Shown here piece after piece: positions 35,290 through 46,625 of a stretch of 64,000 nt of DNA. The notes beneath the pieces are model-generated. The model was given only the letters and a program-made list of their open reading frames with translations. It searched no databases and was not told the origin of the DNA. The number at the start of each line of letters is the position of its first letter. Position 1 is the stretch's first letter. The stretch comes from Cryptomeria japonica. Taxonomy: Eukaryota; Streptophyta; Pinopsida; Cupressales; Cupressaceae. Location of the stretch: NCBI RefSeq assembly GCF_030272615.1, contig NW_026728909.1, positions 124,001 to 188,000 of the forward strand, given 5' to 3'. The position numbers were made by a program, and so were the translations under genes.

Positions 35290-36376
35290 TGGGTGAACTC
35301 ACAATAATGGTTCCCACTTTTTTGCCACTTTTGACACTGAGATGTACATTTTTAAAATAATCTTCAACTTTCGAGAACTATAACTTTTAAACTATTAAAA
35401 ACTTGAAGATGATGTAAATTAGTGATTTCTAGCATTTTGTTTGTAGATTCTATATACATTTTTTTCAAATTTTTTTGATGGATTTTTAAAAAAAATTTCC
35501 ATCTCCCTCGAAAAGTAGTTTTTTACAACAAACTACATTTTTTAAGAGTGAGATCCCTCCCGAAACGTATAAATTTTTTTCTATAAATGATAAAAACTCA
35601 ATTCTTTTGAATTTTGGTTTGTAACATCAATATCCAGGGCTTGCATTTGGTTTTATAGTGATATGTTCAATATTTGTCATTTTATAAAGTTTTGAAGTCC
35701 GACTAGTCATAATTTAGACATAGGTTTGAGTTTGAACACATAACTTGTTCTATATAAATCAAAATTCAATTTTATTTTTTTTGTTAGAAAGAAGACATCA
35801 ATACCAGGGGCATAGATATTTTTCAGAATTTTTTTGAATTAGTTTCTTATTTTTCCCAATGCGTTGAACAGAGAAGTTCATGTTCGATGAAAAACCAATT
35901 TTCCATAAAATTAAAAAAACAAGAACATAATAAATTCAAAATATAACAAAATTATACTCGTTGGAAAGCTTTCTCCGAGTACTACAATCTAATATTTTTG
36001 GGTTATCAAGATTATTTCATTCGTGCTTTGAGCCAGAGCTCCGAAGTCATTAATTCTTCAGAATTTTGAAAATTTTTGGGAGAAACCTCAAATTAGAGGG
36101 TTCGAATGAACAGTACTTCGAGCGAATTGGATTCGCTTGAATCCATTATGGTTCGAGTGAACCCCCATTCGCTCGAACCAATAGGCTTGATTTCGGCCCG
36201 TACAAAGTCACCCGCGGTTCGAGCGAACCTAGGTCCGCAACGTGATTCGCTCGAACTCCCAGGGGTAGTTCGAGCGAATACCACTATTTCGCTCGAACAC
36301 CTAGAAAATCGAAGTTCCCACTTTCGCCAAATTCCTTCGTTGGCAAAAGTGGGAACCAGCTTTGTGAATTCACCCA
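35290..36376. mobile_element. TIR-bounded insertion with palindromic decamers
   Basis: A 1,087-bp segment with terminal inverted repeats of about 37 bp: left TGGGTGAACTCACAATAATG then GTTCCCACTTTTTTGCCA; right, when reversed, TGGGTGAATTCACAAAGCTG then GTTCCCACTTTTGCCA. It cleanly interrupts a 35-bp minisatellite that flanks it on both sides. There is no coding frame. Its right part holds nine TTCGAGCGAA-type decamers (36,101-36,297) and a 17-bp stem (36,314-36,330 with 36,340-36,356) that reuses the TIR sequence. I read it as a non-autonomous DNA element, but the target duplication is unclear (2-3 bp at most). Confidence 0.5.
36101..36297. repeat. Alternating TTCGAGCGAA / TTCGCTCGAA array
   Basis: Nine decamers start at 36,101, 36,117, 36,132, 36,152, 36,168, 36,218, 36,246, 36,269 and 36,288. 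From the second onwards they alternate strictly between the word and its reverse complement, so neighbouring units can pair as hairpins with loops of 5-40 bases. A few carry one or two C-to-T type changes. Confidence 0.8.
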
Positions 36377-36530
36377 GGTTGATATGATTTGAAACTTGAG
36401 TTGTGTTACAAGTTGATGTAATTGTGGAACTTGAATTGTGTTACAAGTTGATATGATTTGATATGAAAATGGATTTGATATGATGTGGAACTTGATTAGA
36501 TTTTCAATGTTTCAAGTTGGTATGAATTTG
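36377..36530. repeat. 35-bp minisatellite, right part
   Basis: The continuation of the array at 35,195-35,289, with the same 35-bp unit (ACAAGTTGATGTAATTGTGG...), after the TIR-bounded insertion. Confidence 0.6.
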
Positions 36531-38057
36531 ATTTGATTAGGAAACTGATATTGGACTTGTTTTGTTTGTGACAGGAGCGCATTGGAGTTGTTCAGCCGCG
36601 AGAGCAATTTCTAAGACTGTGGTCATTGATACCACGATTGACACAGGCTGATAGGGATATTATTGAGAGGTGTGGCCTATCCTCTTTGTCAGAGATGTCC
36701 CAATTTATCATTAACTGGGGTTTGTTGACAACGTTGGCCGAGAGGTGGCATAGGGACACCAACACCTTCCATTTGGCAATAGGTGAGTTCACAGTGACAC
36801 CTGAGGATTGCAATCGGATTCTGTGGATTCCTGTGGTAGGTGCATTGTTACCTTATGGGCAGATAGAGGAGGGTGGGACAGAGGCACTTCGCCAGATTCT
36901 TCAGGATGATACAGTTTGTGGATATGAGATCCCCTGGCAGGAGTTCATAGATTTGGATTATGCTCCTCTACCATCAGTGCTGGTAGGATTCATAGGTGGT
37001 TTCTTATGTCCCAACCGTAGGTTGAAGGGACTGGCAGTAGGATGGGGGTTGGTCCTGGAGGACATGGTGACATAGCGTCATTGATTTGCATGGGGGTCGG
37101 CTATGCTGGCCCACTTATACAGGGATCTGCATCAGGTGGTGTACTTGGGTTATAGCAGTCTATTAGTTGGAGTTACACTATTATAGGTATGGACGTTGGA
37201 GCATATTCCCACAGCCAGGCCACTGGCGAAAAGAGATAGGCCTGTTGGGTGTGCTTATGCATACGGATATCGAGGGATAGTTGTCCAACGTAAGCTAGGC
37301 AAACTAGAGCACTGGAGGAGAGTGTTAGATGATATTGATACGGTCATCTGGAGACCATATATGGAGTGTGAGGTATAGGCAGAGGTTGGGATGGAGATGT
37401 CATACATCTATATGTCCCAATTTTTGTTAGGGCGGATACCCTTTGTTATTGAGAGATTTTTGCATAGCCGAGTGTTGCGGTAGTATGGTCATCAACAAGG
37501 AGCATGCTTGTATGCTTGACAGAGATAGGATATACCAGAGTGGGGACCCACTATTGATAGTGCAGTGGAAGTTGAAGAGTTCTTTCACTTAGCCAGCCAG
37601 ATATGGGACTATGCCTATGGGGTAGTAGACGCAGGGATGACAAAGAAGTTCACCGCACTGTTTGCGGCACATGTTGTTGCCAGGATATCAGATCCAGCAG
37701 AGATGATTCCCGCTTTTGATGATGATGAGTATGATGAGAAGCCCGAGAGGCTAGGGAGACGGAGAGAAGATGGAGAGGAGCTGGATGTGGGAGGTGGGGA
37801 TGGTGGAGGGGATGATGGTGGAGATGGTAGAGGATGTGGTCGAGGTTGGCGAGTGAATCGAGGGAGGAGTGGAGATCGGGCTAGGAGAGGAGATCGGGGT
37901 GGAGATGGTGGTGACAGAGGGATTCGGTGGAGAGAGCAGTGCGGCGAGCTATGGTGGATAGAGGGAGAGAAGGTTTGGCTATTCGAGCTGGGGGTGAGAA
38001 GAGAGTAGGAGAGGTGATAGCAGTGGTGGGAGGGACTGACGAGTTTAGACGATCGGC

Positions 38058-41000
38058 TCAGAGGAGGAGGTCTGATGGTACAATGTTTGAAATCCATTTA
38101 GCATAGTCTATAGGTCGGATGAATCTGACGTCTAATAACTTCTTTAGTTCATCTTTGACCATTAATGCCACATGCAGATTCATCTTTCTTAATTTCTGCT
38201 TGACTGGCTTAGCTCCTGGAACAATAGATAAATGATGCATGATCAGGTTCGATTCTATTCCAGGCATATTAGCATAGGACCAAGAAAAATTAATTTTCTT
38301 TTCTTTGAAGAATCTGATAAACTCTAGTTGTTCTTCTTCTGTTAGTGATTCTACTAGGTGTATGTTCTTAGATGTTCCTTCCGTACCTATGTTTATTAAT
38401 TGAGTTGCCTCAATCAATATGGGTCACCGCTCTTGATAGTATTCAGGAAGAGTGTCAGGTCTCCCATCCTTAGGTGCCTTTAAAAGGTTTTTGCCCTTAG
38501 ATGCATCCTTTATTTTGACTTTCTTGTGATCTAGTGCTGCCATTGACTGGTTTGCAACATTAGATCCTTTGTTTCTTTCATTTTTGTGATTGAGAGACTT
38601 GGCACTCCCCTGATTGCAAATATTGTTATTTTGTTCCCTTGTAGAGCATGTTTCTGGGTTGACTGTACATAGATACTGGACAAATGGATTCATCATCTGG
38701 GAAATTGGGTATATCACAGTGTTTAGGTTCTTCCCAGTCTATGAGATCAGGAAATACAAGCAATAGAGATTCATTTGGTGGGTTGAGATCGGTTGCAGTA
38801 AGTGTCATGATAGAGGTATCATTATAGTTATCTGGGATGCTCATTAGGTTAATGATATTGTCAAGTTCTTTAATGGCATCATCTTTGGGTGTAGACTTGT
38901 TCGTAGTACCGCTACTCATTTTCCTTAGCCTCATAGATATGTCGTGGTCTGAATTCAAGTAATCGAGACTCTACGCCTTGTCCCTTCTGAGAAAGGGGTG
39001 TGTGTGAATGGATAGTACCTTCCTTGTCATCCTCGGTAATATTTGAACAACTAACCCATTCATAGTCATTAGAATCTATTTAAGAAGTAATGTCCCAAAG
39101 TCTTTTAGTGTTGCTGACAGGTACGTTGTAGGGTGAGAAAACATCTTTGATAATTGATATCAGTCTTGTAATTTTTTCTGATTCAGAATCAGAGCCTGCT
39201 TGTACCCTTTGCACTTGTTCATACACTATTTCTCCTTGGGGAGTAGTGATATCTTCGAGTGATGACTATGCCTTGTTTTGAATAGGTTCATGTACATGAT
39301 GCACTTTCTCATAAGATGCTTCTTCCCTTTGAATGGCTAGTTTTTCTTGTCATTTCTCTTTTTCCTTGTGTTCTCACTCTTTCCTTTTTGTTTCTACTAC
39401 TTGGTGTAGCACCTCTTGCCATGAGTTCTCATTATATTTATTCTTTTCTTTCCACTGAGGTTTCTGATACTTATTTTGTTTCTGCCAAGGTGGTATGTTG
39501 TGTCCATATCCTAGTCTTGTTCTATCCCGTGAAAATTGTGAGGGAGATTCTAGCGGTTCTGTAATGCCTTCTTGATGCTTGCCTATAGGTCCTTTGCTAT
39601 TGTATCCCATCCGTCGTATGATCAGGAATCATTAACCATATTGTTGTGTTGGTATGGCCACCTCTAGAGTAGCAGCTCTGACCTCTTCCTCATCCTTGTA
39701 TAGCCAACTAAGGATGTCTTTCCCTTATGATTCATTTGCTAGTGTGCCCAATTGGATAAATTTTCCATCAAACTTGGTGATGGGTTGTGTTGATTGATGT
39801 GTCGATGCAGAAGGTTGTCCATGAGATTTTGGTGATGTTGGTAATTTTGATAGACACATGGGTTCAAAATAGTATTCTCCCATGCCTTGATCTTTGATTT
39901 CAACTTTTGTTTGAAGTCCATGGATAAAGACTTGATTTTTTCTTGATGATGATCTAATGCTAAGGAAGCTGGAGCTTTCCTATTGTGTGGAACTAGGCTG
40001 TCTTGAGCTGTCCCCATAGCATTGCAATGTTGAAAAGGATTATTATCGGTAGATATGGAGATTTCCTGTCCATTATATGGGAATTTGACACACTGATGGT
40101 ATGTTGAAGGCACTACTTGCATTTCATGTATCCAAGGATGACCCAATAGAATATTGTATGTTAAGTCTATGTCTAAGACTTGGCACATAGTGTCCCTTTG
40201 TATCAATCCTACCTAAATAGGTAGTATCACTGTTCCTTTAGATGACTTGTCTTCATCATCATAGGCCTTGATGGTGATCTTTTTGTTTGGATCAATAGAC
40301 TTCTCAAAGAAGCCTAATGCACGGATAAGCTTTAAAGCACATATATTGAGACCAACTCCTCCATCTATTAATACTCTTTTAACTCGATGTTTGTAGACTA
40401 AGACTTTGATATGAAGGGGAGTGTTATGTGGATGACTCAAAGAGACATTATCATGTTGGAAAAGGTGAGTTTATGAGGCCCTGTCATATGAGCCACCATG
40501 GCTTGGAATTTTATCAATGTCCAGATCTTGAGGAATGTTTGTTTCAACCAATGCTTGTTCTAAGATATCCTTATCTTTTGGTGAGAACTTGAGCAACTCG
40601 AGTATAGATATTTGAGCAGGAGTTCTCTGTAGTTGATAAACCAAATCATATTGAGTATTGGGAATAGTGGTGGATGTTGATGTATGCCCTTTCAAGACGC
40701 AGTTTTGAGCTTTAGTTGTCACATTGATTGATGCATGGTCTTGTTTGTCCTTGATTTTTATGACATTTATTTGGTTATCATCTATCAATATGTGATTGAT
40801 GGTGTTGTTGTACAGGTGATTTATACAAGCTCCTCTTGTATCATTTGATGATGGAGCTCCTCCCTTCTTGTAATTTGGAAGAGGATTTTTAAAAGCATCG
40901 TGGTCACCGTTTGTTTTGAGACCATCAACCATTAAATCACCTCTATTGATGATATCCTGAACAATATTCTTAAGCCTCATGAAATCATTTGTGTGATGTC

Positions 41001-42434
41001 CTTTGTTTCGATGAAAATCACAAAAATACGAATCATTCCACCAAGGTGGTTTGACCTGGGGTTCAAAGTTGTTTATGGTCAATAATGTGATAATTTTGTT
41101 CGCCAGGAGTTCTCGAAATGTCAATTCTAAGGTTTTCCCTAATGGTGTGTAGATGTGTCTATTTGGGAAAGTGTTGGTGTTACCTCTTTGGTTTGTATTA
41201 TTCCCTCAGTTAGCCTTGTTTATTGTTGTTGCCTTGGGTATTGTTATTGGTATTTGAAATTGAAGGTCCTTGATTGGTATTTTGTGGATAAGTGTTAGTG
41301 CCTTGATTAACACCCTTTTGATTTTTGTTAGATTGTGGATTACCTCATAAAGCTAATACTGGTTGTTTGGACTTCATATCATTAGCATCAGCTCCTCCAT
41401 CATTAACAATGTTTTTGTTTCTTGTCCAAAATCTTGATTTGTCTAAAGTGTTGTTGTTATTTTTATTGTTAAAGGAGTGAGTGTTGGATGAGTTAATTCC
41501 TTCCTTAAATAACTTCAATGTTCCTTTCTTGATGTAGGCTTCCTCTACTTGGATTCCATTTTCTATCAACTTGGTAAAAGCTGGTATGCATTGGAGCTTG
41601 AGTTGATAACACATCTCACTATTTAGATTGTCAATAAAGATCTCCATCTTTTCCTTTTCAGGCATGTCTCGAGGATATCTCGAAACCATACGTCTCCAAC
41701 ACTGAAGAAACACCATGAATGTTTCATTGCTTTTTTGTTTGGTGTTGCATACATCCAACATGGTGATTGCATCCTAAATATTATAGGAGTATTTTGTGAT
41801 AAATTTGTTTACAAACTCATCAAATGATCTGATGGGAAGTGTAAGTTTAGACAACCACTCCATTGTTTTCCCTCCCAAACTTCTTGGGAATAGTCTCATT
41901 AAGAATCATCGTGAGAAAACTCTAGGCTTATGGTACAAAATTCCCGAACATGATTGCGAGGATCACTTTTAGCATCGTATTTGTCATACTTTCGCATATC
42001 TGAATTTGGGGGAAAAGGTATCATGTTTAATCTCCTGTCAAAGGAGTAAGGACAGATTTCATCCAAGGAGTATCGCATTGTGGTCCCTTGTTGCATGTTC
42101 TACATTTGCCTTTGCAGCATTTGGATTTGTTGTGTAAGAGTGACCATGGGTGCATTTGTATGTCGAGGGAAACCTTCCCCCTTTCACTAAGATTATCCTG
42201 AGGTCGGCCATGGTTGTGTTCGAGGGTGTTATTTTGTTCATGCATGATTTATGGGCCATGTGTTTCTTCTTCTATTTTTTGGTCTTGATAGGCATAATTT
42301 CTAGACCTTGTTCTAAAAATTCTTTCAGCGACATTCCTTAAGTTTTCGGTATTAAAATCTTTAGGAAGTGTAACTCCTTTTCTAGTTAGCATGAGCATAT
42401 ATTTTTCCTCGTTTGCTTCAATAAGTCTTTCCAT
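38058..42434 (-). pseudogene. Ty3/gypsy gag-protease-partial RT, copy A
   Basis: Minus-strand Tat-like gypsy polyprotein in fragments. Gag: MIPFPPNSDMRKYDKYDAKS...DPRNHVREF near 42,000, and QKSNETFMVFLQCWRRMVSR near 41,720. Then CDFHRNKGHHTNDFMRLKNI (about 41,000), an aspartic protease VLIDGGVGLNIC (about 40,360) and VLDIDLTYNILLGHPWIHEM (about 40,160). The RT start is FSWSYANMPGIESNLIMHHL and AKPVKQKLRKMNLH, ending at WISNIVP near 38,085. There the frame meets the end of the PMD region, so most of RT, RNase H and integrase are missing. Several frame changes and stops show decay. The part left of 39,583 occurs once; the part to the right is repeated in copy B. Confidence 0.8.
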
Positions 42435-42462
42435 GAGCCTTTGGAATGAGGGGTTTTCTTGA

Positions 42463-42678
42463 CATTCTTGGAGTTGTCATTCCTAAGTCACTTTGCTCAA
42501 TGATTTGAGAGAAAAGACATTGACGTGAGGGATCATGTTAGATAGAGAACAATGGAACATCCCTTGGGAAGTTGAGCTATTCAATATAGCTCCATAACTT
42601 GCACCAAGAGTCCCATTGGTGTGTGGATCTTTTGGAACCTTAATTTTACGTTTCTGTACACCACATTTCCTGCACACA
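42463..42678 (+). repeat. Inverted fragment of gypsy LTR end, copy A
   Basis: The inverted counterpart of 43,940-44,150, i.e. the 3' part of the minus-strand gypsy LTR, but in plus orientation. It is followed by its own PBS-like TGGCACCCACCATGGGGC (42,683-42,700). It directly abuts the gag start of the minus-strand element at 42,434. The same arrangement is found at 54,797-55,012 in copy B. Confidence 0.75.
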
Positions 42679-42756
42679 TTTGTGGCACCCACCATGGGGC
42701 CAAACCCCATTAATCTTATCATTTTTTTTGTAGGAGCAATATTGCAAGCACGTGGG

Positions 42757-43036
42757 AAAGCTGGTTTAGCACATTGGGACCTTTCTTTAGTGCGTAGAAA
42801 CATTAGTTAGTGCTTCTAGTATACTATTTAGTGAAGACCCCTCCACTAGCACATTTAGACTTTTTGTTAGCACCTGATATTCTGGTTATATTCTATAATA
42901 TCATAACGCATTCGACAAACATAGTAGAACATTCGGTAACCATCTTAGCGCATAGAAGTCATTTTGTAGCACATTTTCATGTTTTTGTAGTGCATCTGCA
43001 CGTTTCTATAGTTCACCTGTGCAATAGTCTAATGCA
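42757..43036. repeat. Second TAGYRCAT motif array, copy A
   Basis: Variants TAGCACAT, TAGTGCGT, TAACGCAT, TAGCGCAT and TAGTGCAT recur at roughly 24-28-bp spacing, in the same orientation as the array at 34,481-34,930. It lies downstream of the plus-oriented LTR fragment and PBS, in leader-like sequence. It is repeated at 55,091-55,370. Confidence 0.6.
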
Positions 43037-43099
43037 TAGCTCTAACAAAGGAAAACGCAAAACTGTAATCGAAGAAAGAAAATTTTAGGCTTGTGAAGC

Positions 43100-43917
43100 C
43101 CACCCTCAGAATTTGATTATTTTGCTAACTGATTTTGTTCAGGTTCAAACCTTTTTCTGCAGGAGCAATAGGAGTTAGTTTAAGTTTTTCTTTTCTTTCT
43201 TTCAAAAGTTAGTTAAAAAGAACTCACCCTCTTTTTTATTGCAAAAGCTTAAAATAAACCTCATAAGTTCTTTGGGATGTTTAAAATGAACTTCATACTT
43301 TCCTTTGGTATTTAAAACAAAACTTCATCTTTTTCTTATTGCATGGGTAAAAAGAACAACAAAGAAAAAAATTTCATTCTTCCAAGTTAGGAAAACACTT
43401 CGTTCGGGTTTTAAAAGAACAACAAATTTACTTTTCAATCAACAAAGGTAAAAAGAAATTCACCTTCCTTTGGTGCCTAAAAGGATTCATTTTAATTTAT
43501 TGCAAAAGTAAAAGAAACTCATCTTTATTTTGTGCAAGGAAAAAGGGAAAGTTCTCACTTATCAACTTTAATTTTGTTGACCAAAATCACGATTTCTTTT
43601 GTTGACCAGGATTTCCAATTTTTTGATAGAAAATCATTGCTATAAAAGGTTAAAAAGAACACCATACTTTTTGGAGCAAAATCTCCAAACAGAAGTTAGC
43701 AAATCATTTCTTTGAAAGGTTAAAAAGAACACTTGAGTGCCTTGTCTCGAAAGTGGAAAGTATATGCTCTCCCCTTAATTGGGTGACCAAAATGCCAAAC
43801 CACTCTTTCATGCTTTCTTCATTTCAAGCAGTTAAATCATTTAGCAAGCCTGTCATCCCGAGTTTCTCTTAGAGTGCCATTTAAATGGTCGGTGAGAAGG
43901 GAATGACCTAATTTCGA
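43100..43917 (-). other. Gypsy leader-like non-coding DNA, copy A
   Basis: No gene. The stretch is built of degenerate units containing GTAAAAAGAAC or TAAAAAGAACTCACC words every 45-60 bp. It lies between the minus-strand PBS and the inverted LTR fragment, where an element leader would be. The duplicate is 55,434-56,251. Confidence 0.4.
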
Positions 43918-43935
43918 GCCCCATGGTGGGTGCCA
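43918..43935 (-). other. Gypsy primer binding site, copy A
   Basis: On the minus strand TGGCACCCACCATGGGGC lies four bases after the LTR end ...CACAAACA. It resembles a tRNA 3' end plus T-arm complement, as expected of a PBS. The exact tRNA is not assigned. The duplicate is 56,252-56,269. Confidence 0.55.
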
Positions 43936-43939
43936 GAAA

Positions 43940-45367
43940 TGTTTGTGGGAAATGCAGTGGTGTACAAAAACATAAAATTCAGGTTCCAAAAGATCCACAC
44001 ACCAATGGGACTCTTGGTGCAAGTTATGAAGCTATATTGAATAGCTCAACTTCCCAAGGGATGTTCCATTGTTCTCTATCTCACAGGATCCCTCAAGTCA
44101 ATGTCTTTTCTCTCAAATCACGGAGCAAAGTGACTTAGGAATAACAACTCCAAGAATGGGTGATGTTTGATTAATTTACCATGATTTCATTCCTAGATAT
44201 GTATGATATTGAATCTATGATGATTTTAAACTAGTATGAATTTTATGTTATGATAAAGATTAGCAATCCTCTCCTAACAATATATACTAGTCTAACATGG
44301 ATATGCTATGATATTTAAAATTACTTCTAAAATGCTATTAAGATGATTTTATCAAAGAGAGGCTAAATGCTCAGTAAAATGACTATAGATTACATGCATG
44401 AAACTTGGATATCTCAAAATGAGAGAATGAGAGCTCTATTTATAGGGAAAATAGGGAAATGGATGGTCAAGATTGGATAATCTTAACAAGGGCCAGGATT
44501 GAAAGTTATCAATCCATGTTTACAATTCTCACCAATGAAATGGTGACAATTGTCAACAAGAGGTTGCTTGAGAGGAGATGAAATAATAATTAAATGCTTG
44601 AGAAGACATGATGGTTACCTTAGGAGCTAAGGGTTAATGTTAGGTTAGGGTTATCCATTGGATAAAGCTTTTACCCAAGCAGTAAACTCTTGTGCAAGGG
44701 TTAAAGGGATAACCAAAGTTAAAGCCATGAATGTTTTATGAGACCCTTGGGTTAGATGAGGGTTGAGTTAGAGAGAAAGTCTCTAGCCATGAAAGAAGGT
44801 TGAGTTAACCATTAATGGTTATGAAGACTTTGAGGGTTAACTTGTTGAGGACATAAAGCCTTTAATAGTTATTGAAGACTTTGAGGGTTTGAGAAGTGAC
44901 TTCCCTTTTCTTAGGGATGTGACAATAATTAGGAGATGGATTAGGCTAAATTAGAATTGATTAGAATAATCTAGAAGGGGTTTAGGGAGGCAAGTGGGAG
45001 ATGTAGGAAAATGGAAGTGGAGGAAAAAGGAATTTAATTAAAATAAAACTACTTTATTTCAATCAAATAGATGCAACTTGCATAAATACAAGTGAGGGAT
45101 TTAAATAAATAAATTAGAATTATTTATTTGCAAGGATTAATTTAATTAAATGTAAGTTTAATTAAAAGGGGAGAAGGGGGAATTTAATTAAATAAAGTAA
45201 TTTATTTAATCAAAGGCTAGAAAAGGCTTAGGTGAACTTAATTAAATAAATTGAGTAATTCATTTAATCAAATAGATGAATATAAAGAATTTAATTAAAT
45301 AGAAGAATGAGATTAAAATAAATATTAAATATTCATTTAGGAAAGTGGTCAGATTTATACGTCTACA
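43940..45367 (-). repeat. Gypsy 5' LTR, copy A
   Basis: The minus strand starts TGTAGACGTATAAATCTG and ends CCCACAAACA, 1,428 bp. The PBS position shows it is the 5' LTR of a minus-strand element. The gag-protease region to its left is consistent with that. It contains many TTTAATTAAATA words near 45,000-45,330. It is repeated at 56,274-57,701. Confidence 0.7.
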
Positions 45368-46625
45368 ATAATTACTATCATATCACCAATAATGTGATAA
45401 AGGCAATTTGTATGTAATATATAGTTACGGAAAAATTTCTCCCATCTTATTATTATAGTTTAAAAATTTTAAATATGTGTATATCCATGCAAAATTATTA
45501 GAATCCACTATTATGGATTGAGTTGATACAATATGTATTGGAAAGTAGATTAGTTTTGTGTTGAGTATATTTATTTATTAATTCTTACTCTATCTTATTA
45601 GCACCATATGTCCTTGTCACATCAAAGAGTGACATATCTTACTACAAACATAAAATAAATACATAATGAATACATATTTCAAAATTAGAAATATATAACA
45701 ACTTTCAACTAAAAAATATAAAATTAATTTCAAGTAAAATGAAATAATCTTTCCAAATAAAATAACTCATAACATTTAAATAAAAATAAGAACAAGAAAA
45801 AAAAAATGTCAAGTAATATAATTTTAATTATTGTAAAGTAATTTGGCTCATGGGTTCCTTTCCCTATTGAGGTGGTTGGAGATAGGGTGAAGAACTGATA
45901 GTGCTAAGTGCAAAAGTGTGTGGACTTCTTAAAGGCCTCCATTAATGTAGTGAGTCTAGATCATGTCAACTCGTCCTTTGCATTCACAAACAACCAAAAA
46001 CCTAATCAAGATATTCCAAAAGGTAATAATGTGAAAATTGAAACTTAGTTTCTCTAGTATGTTTAGTTTGAATGTAAAGCTGATAAGAGATGTTGGATGT
46101 AGCTACTATGTAGGATTTTGTCTACGTAAGTAAGAGTAGAGATGCATTCTGGCCCTATTTTAGATTTGTTATTTAATTGAAAAATTTTCAATTTTTAATA
46201 TATATGGAATGCAACACCCAAAAGTAGCTAGTTTACAAAAAAATCAATTGTGACTCAAAATTTTATTTGATGAATGTAAATAATCTATATTTTAAAATTA
46301 AGATTTATAATTCAAAACAAGTAAATATCTGTATTATTTGAATATATATATATATTTAATATATTAGAACTTAAAATGTTAAAAAGATAACTGCATATGG
46401 ATTAGCTTTTCCTCATTACCCATTAAAATACCGATGGAATTTTATTTACAATAAACTGTGATACTTGGAAACTGGCATGTATACCTTACACCAACCGATG
46501 GCTTATTTACATGACTCTACCAAATGATAGTTTATGCCACCATATATCAGATACTAAATACACGGGTGATAAGATCATAGCTGATTATTTGGAGGTTATA
46601 ATGACTATGATGATCCTATATATAT
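45368..46625. other. Conserved 3' flank of minus-strand TLP gene, copy A
   Basis: No gene. From about 45,840 to 46,600 the reverse complement aligns with the 3' flank of the thaumatin-like pseudogene (13,432-14,656 and 15,918-16,020). A polyadenylation signal (AATAAA on the minus strand, 46,441-46,446) is at the conserved place. The duplicate is 57,702-58,959. Confidence 0.5.

Larger units (their letters stand above)
34300..38008 (+). pseudogene. Plant mobile domain (PMD) protein, two exons, inactivated
   Basis: The exon from 36,575 reads in one frame for 478 codons as a plant mobile domain (PF10536-type, related to MAIL1 proteins): FLRLWSLIPRLTQADRDII, LTTLAERWHRDTNTFHLAIG, EFTVTPEDCNRILWIPVVG, HLYRDLHQ and VWTLEHIP. 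The tail (37,735-38,008) is Gly/Asp/Arg-rich. It is preceded by an acceptor (TTTGTGACAG). A strong donor at 34,393 (CCG/GTAAGT) would join QRPATYGPP to ERIGVVQP in frame across an intron of about 2.18 kb. Stops are TAG 37,073, TGA 37,082, TAG 37,184, TAG 37,376, TAG 37,481, TGA 37,517 and TAG 37,526, with no frameshift. One more stop lies in the putative first exon. It is antisense to the gypsy element around it. Extra antisense frames between pol and the 3' LTR are known from Tat-lineage gypsy elements. Confidence 0.65.

Noticed and set aside
37615-38097. 160-codon minus-strand Pro/Ser-rich frame
   Set aside because: It is the complement of the Gly/Asp/Arg-rich tail of the PMD frame; low complexity explains its openness.
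33478-45367. One intact gypsy element with LTRs at 33,478 and 43,940
   Set aside because: The two LTR sequences do not match, most of pol is missing and no shared target duplication was found, so they are listed separately.
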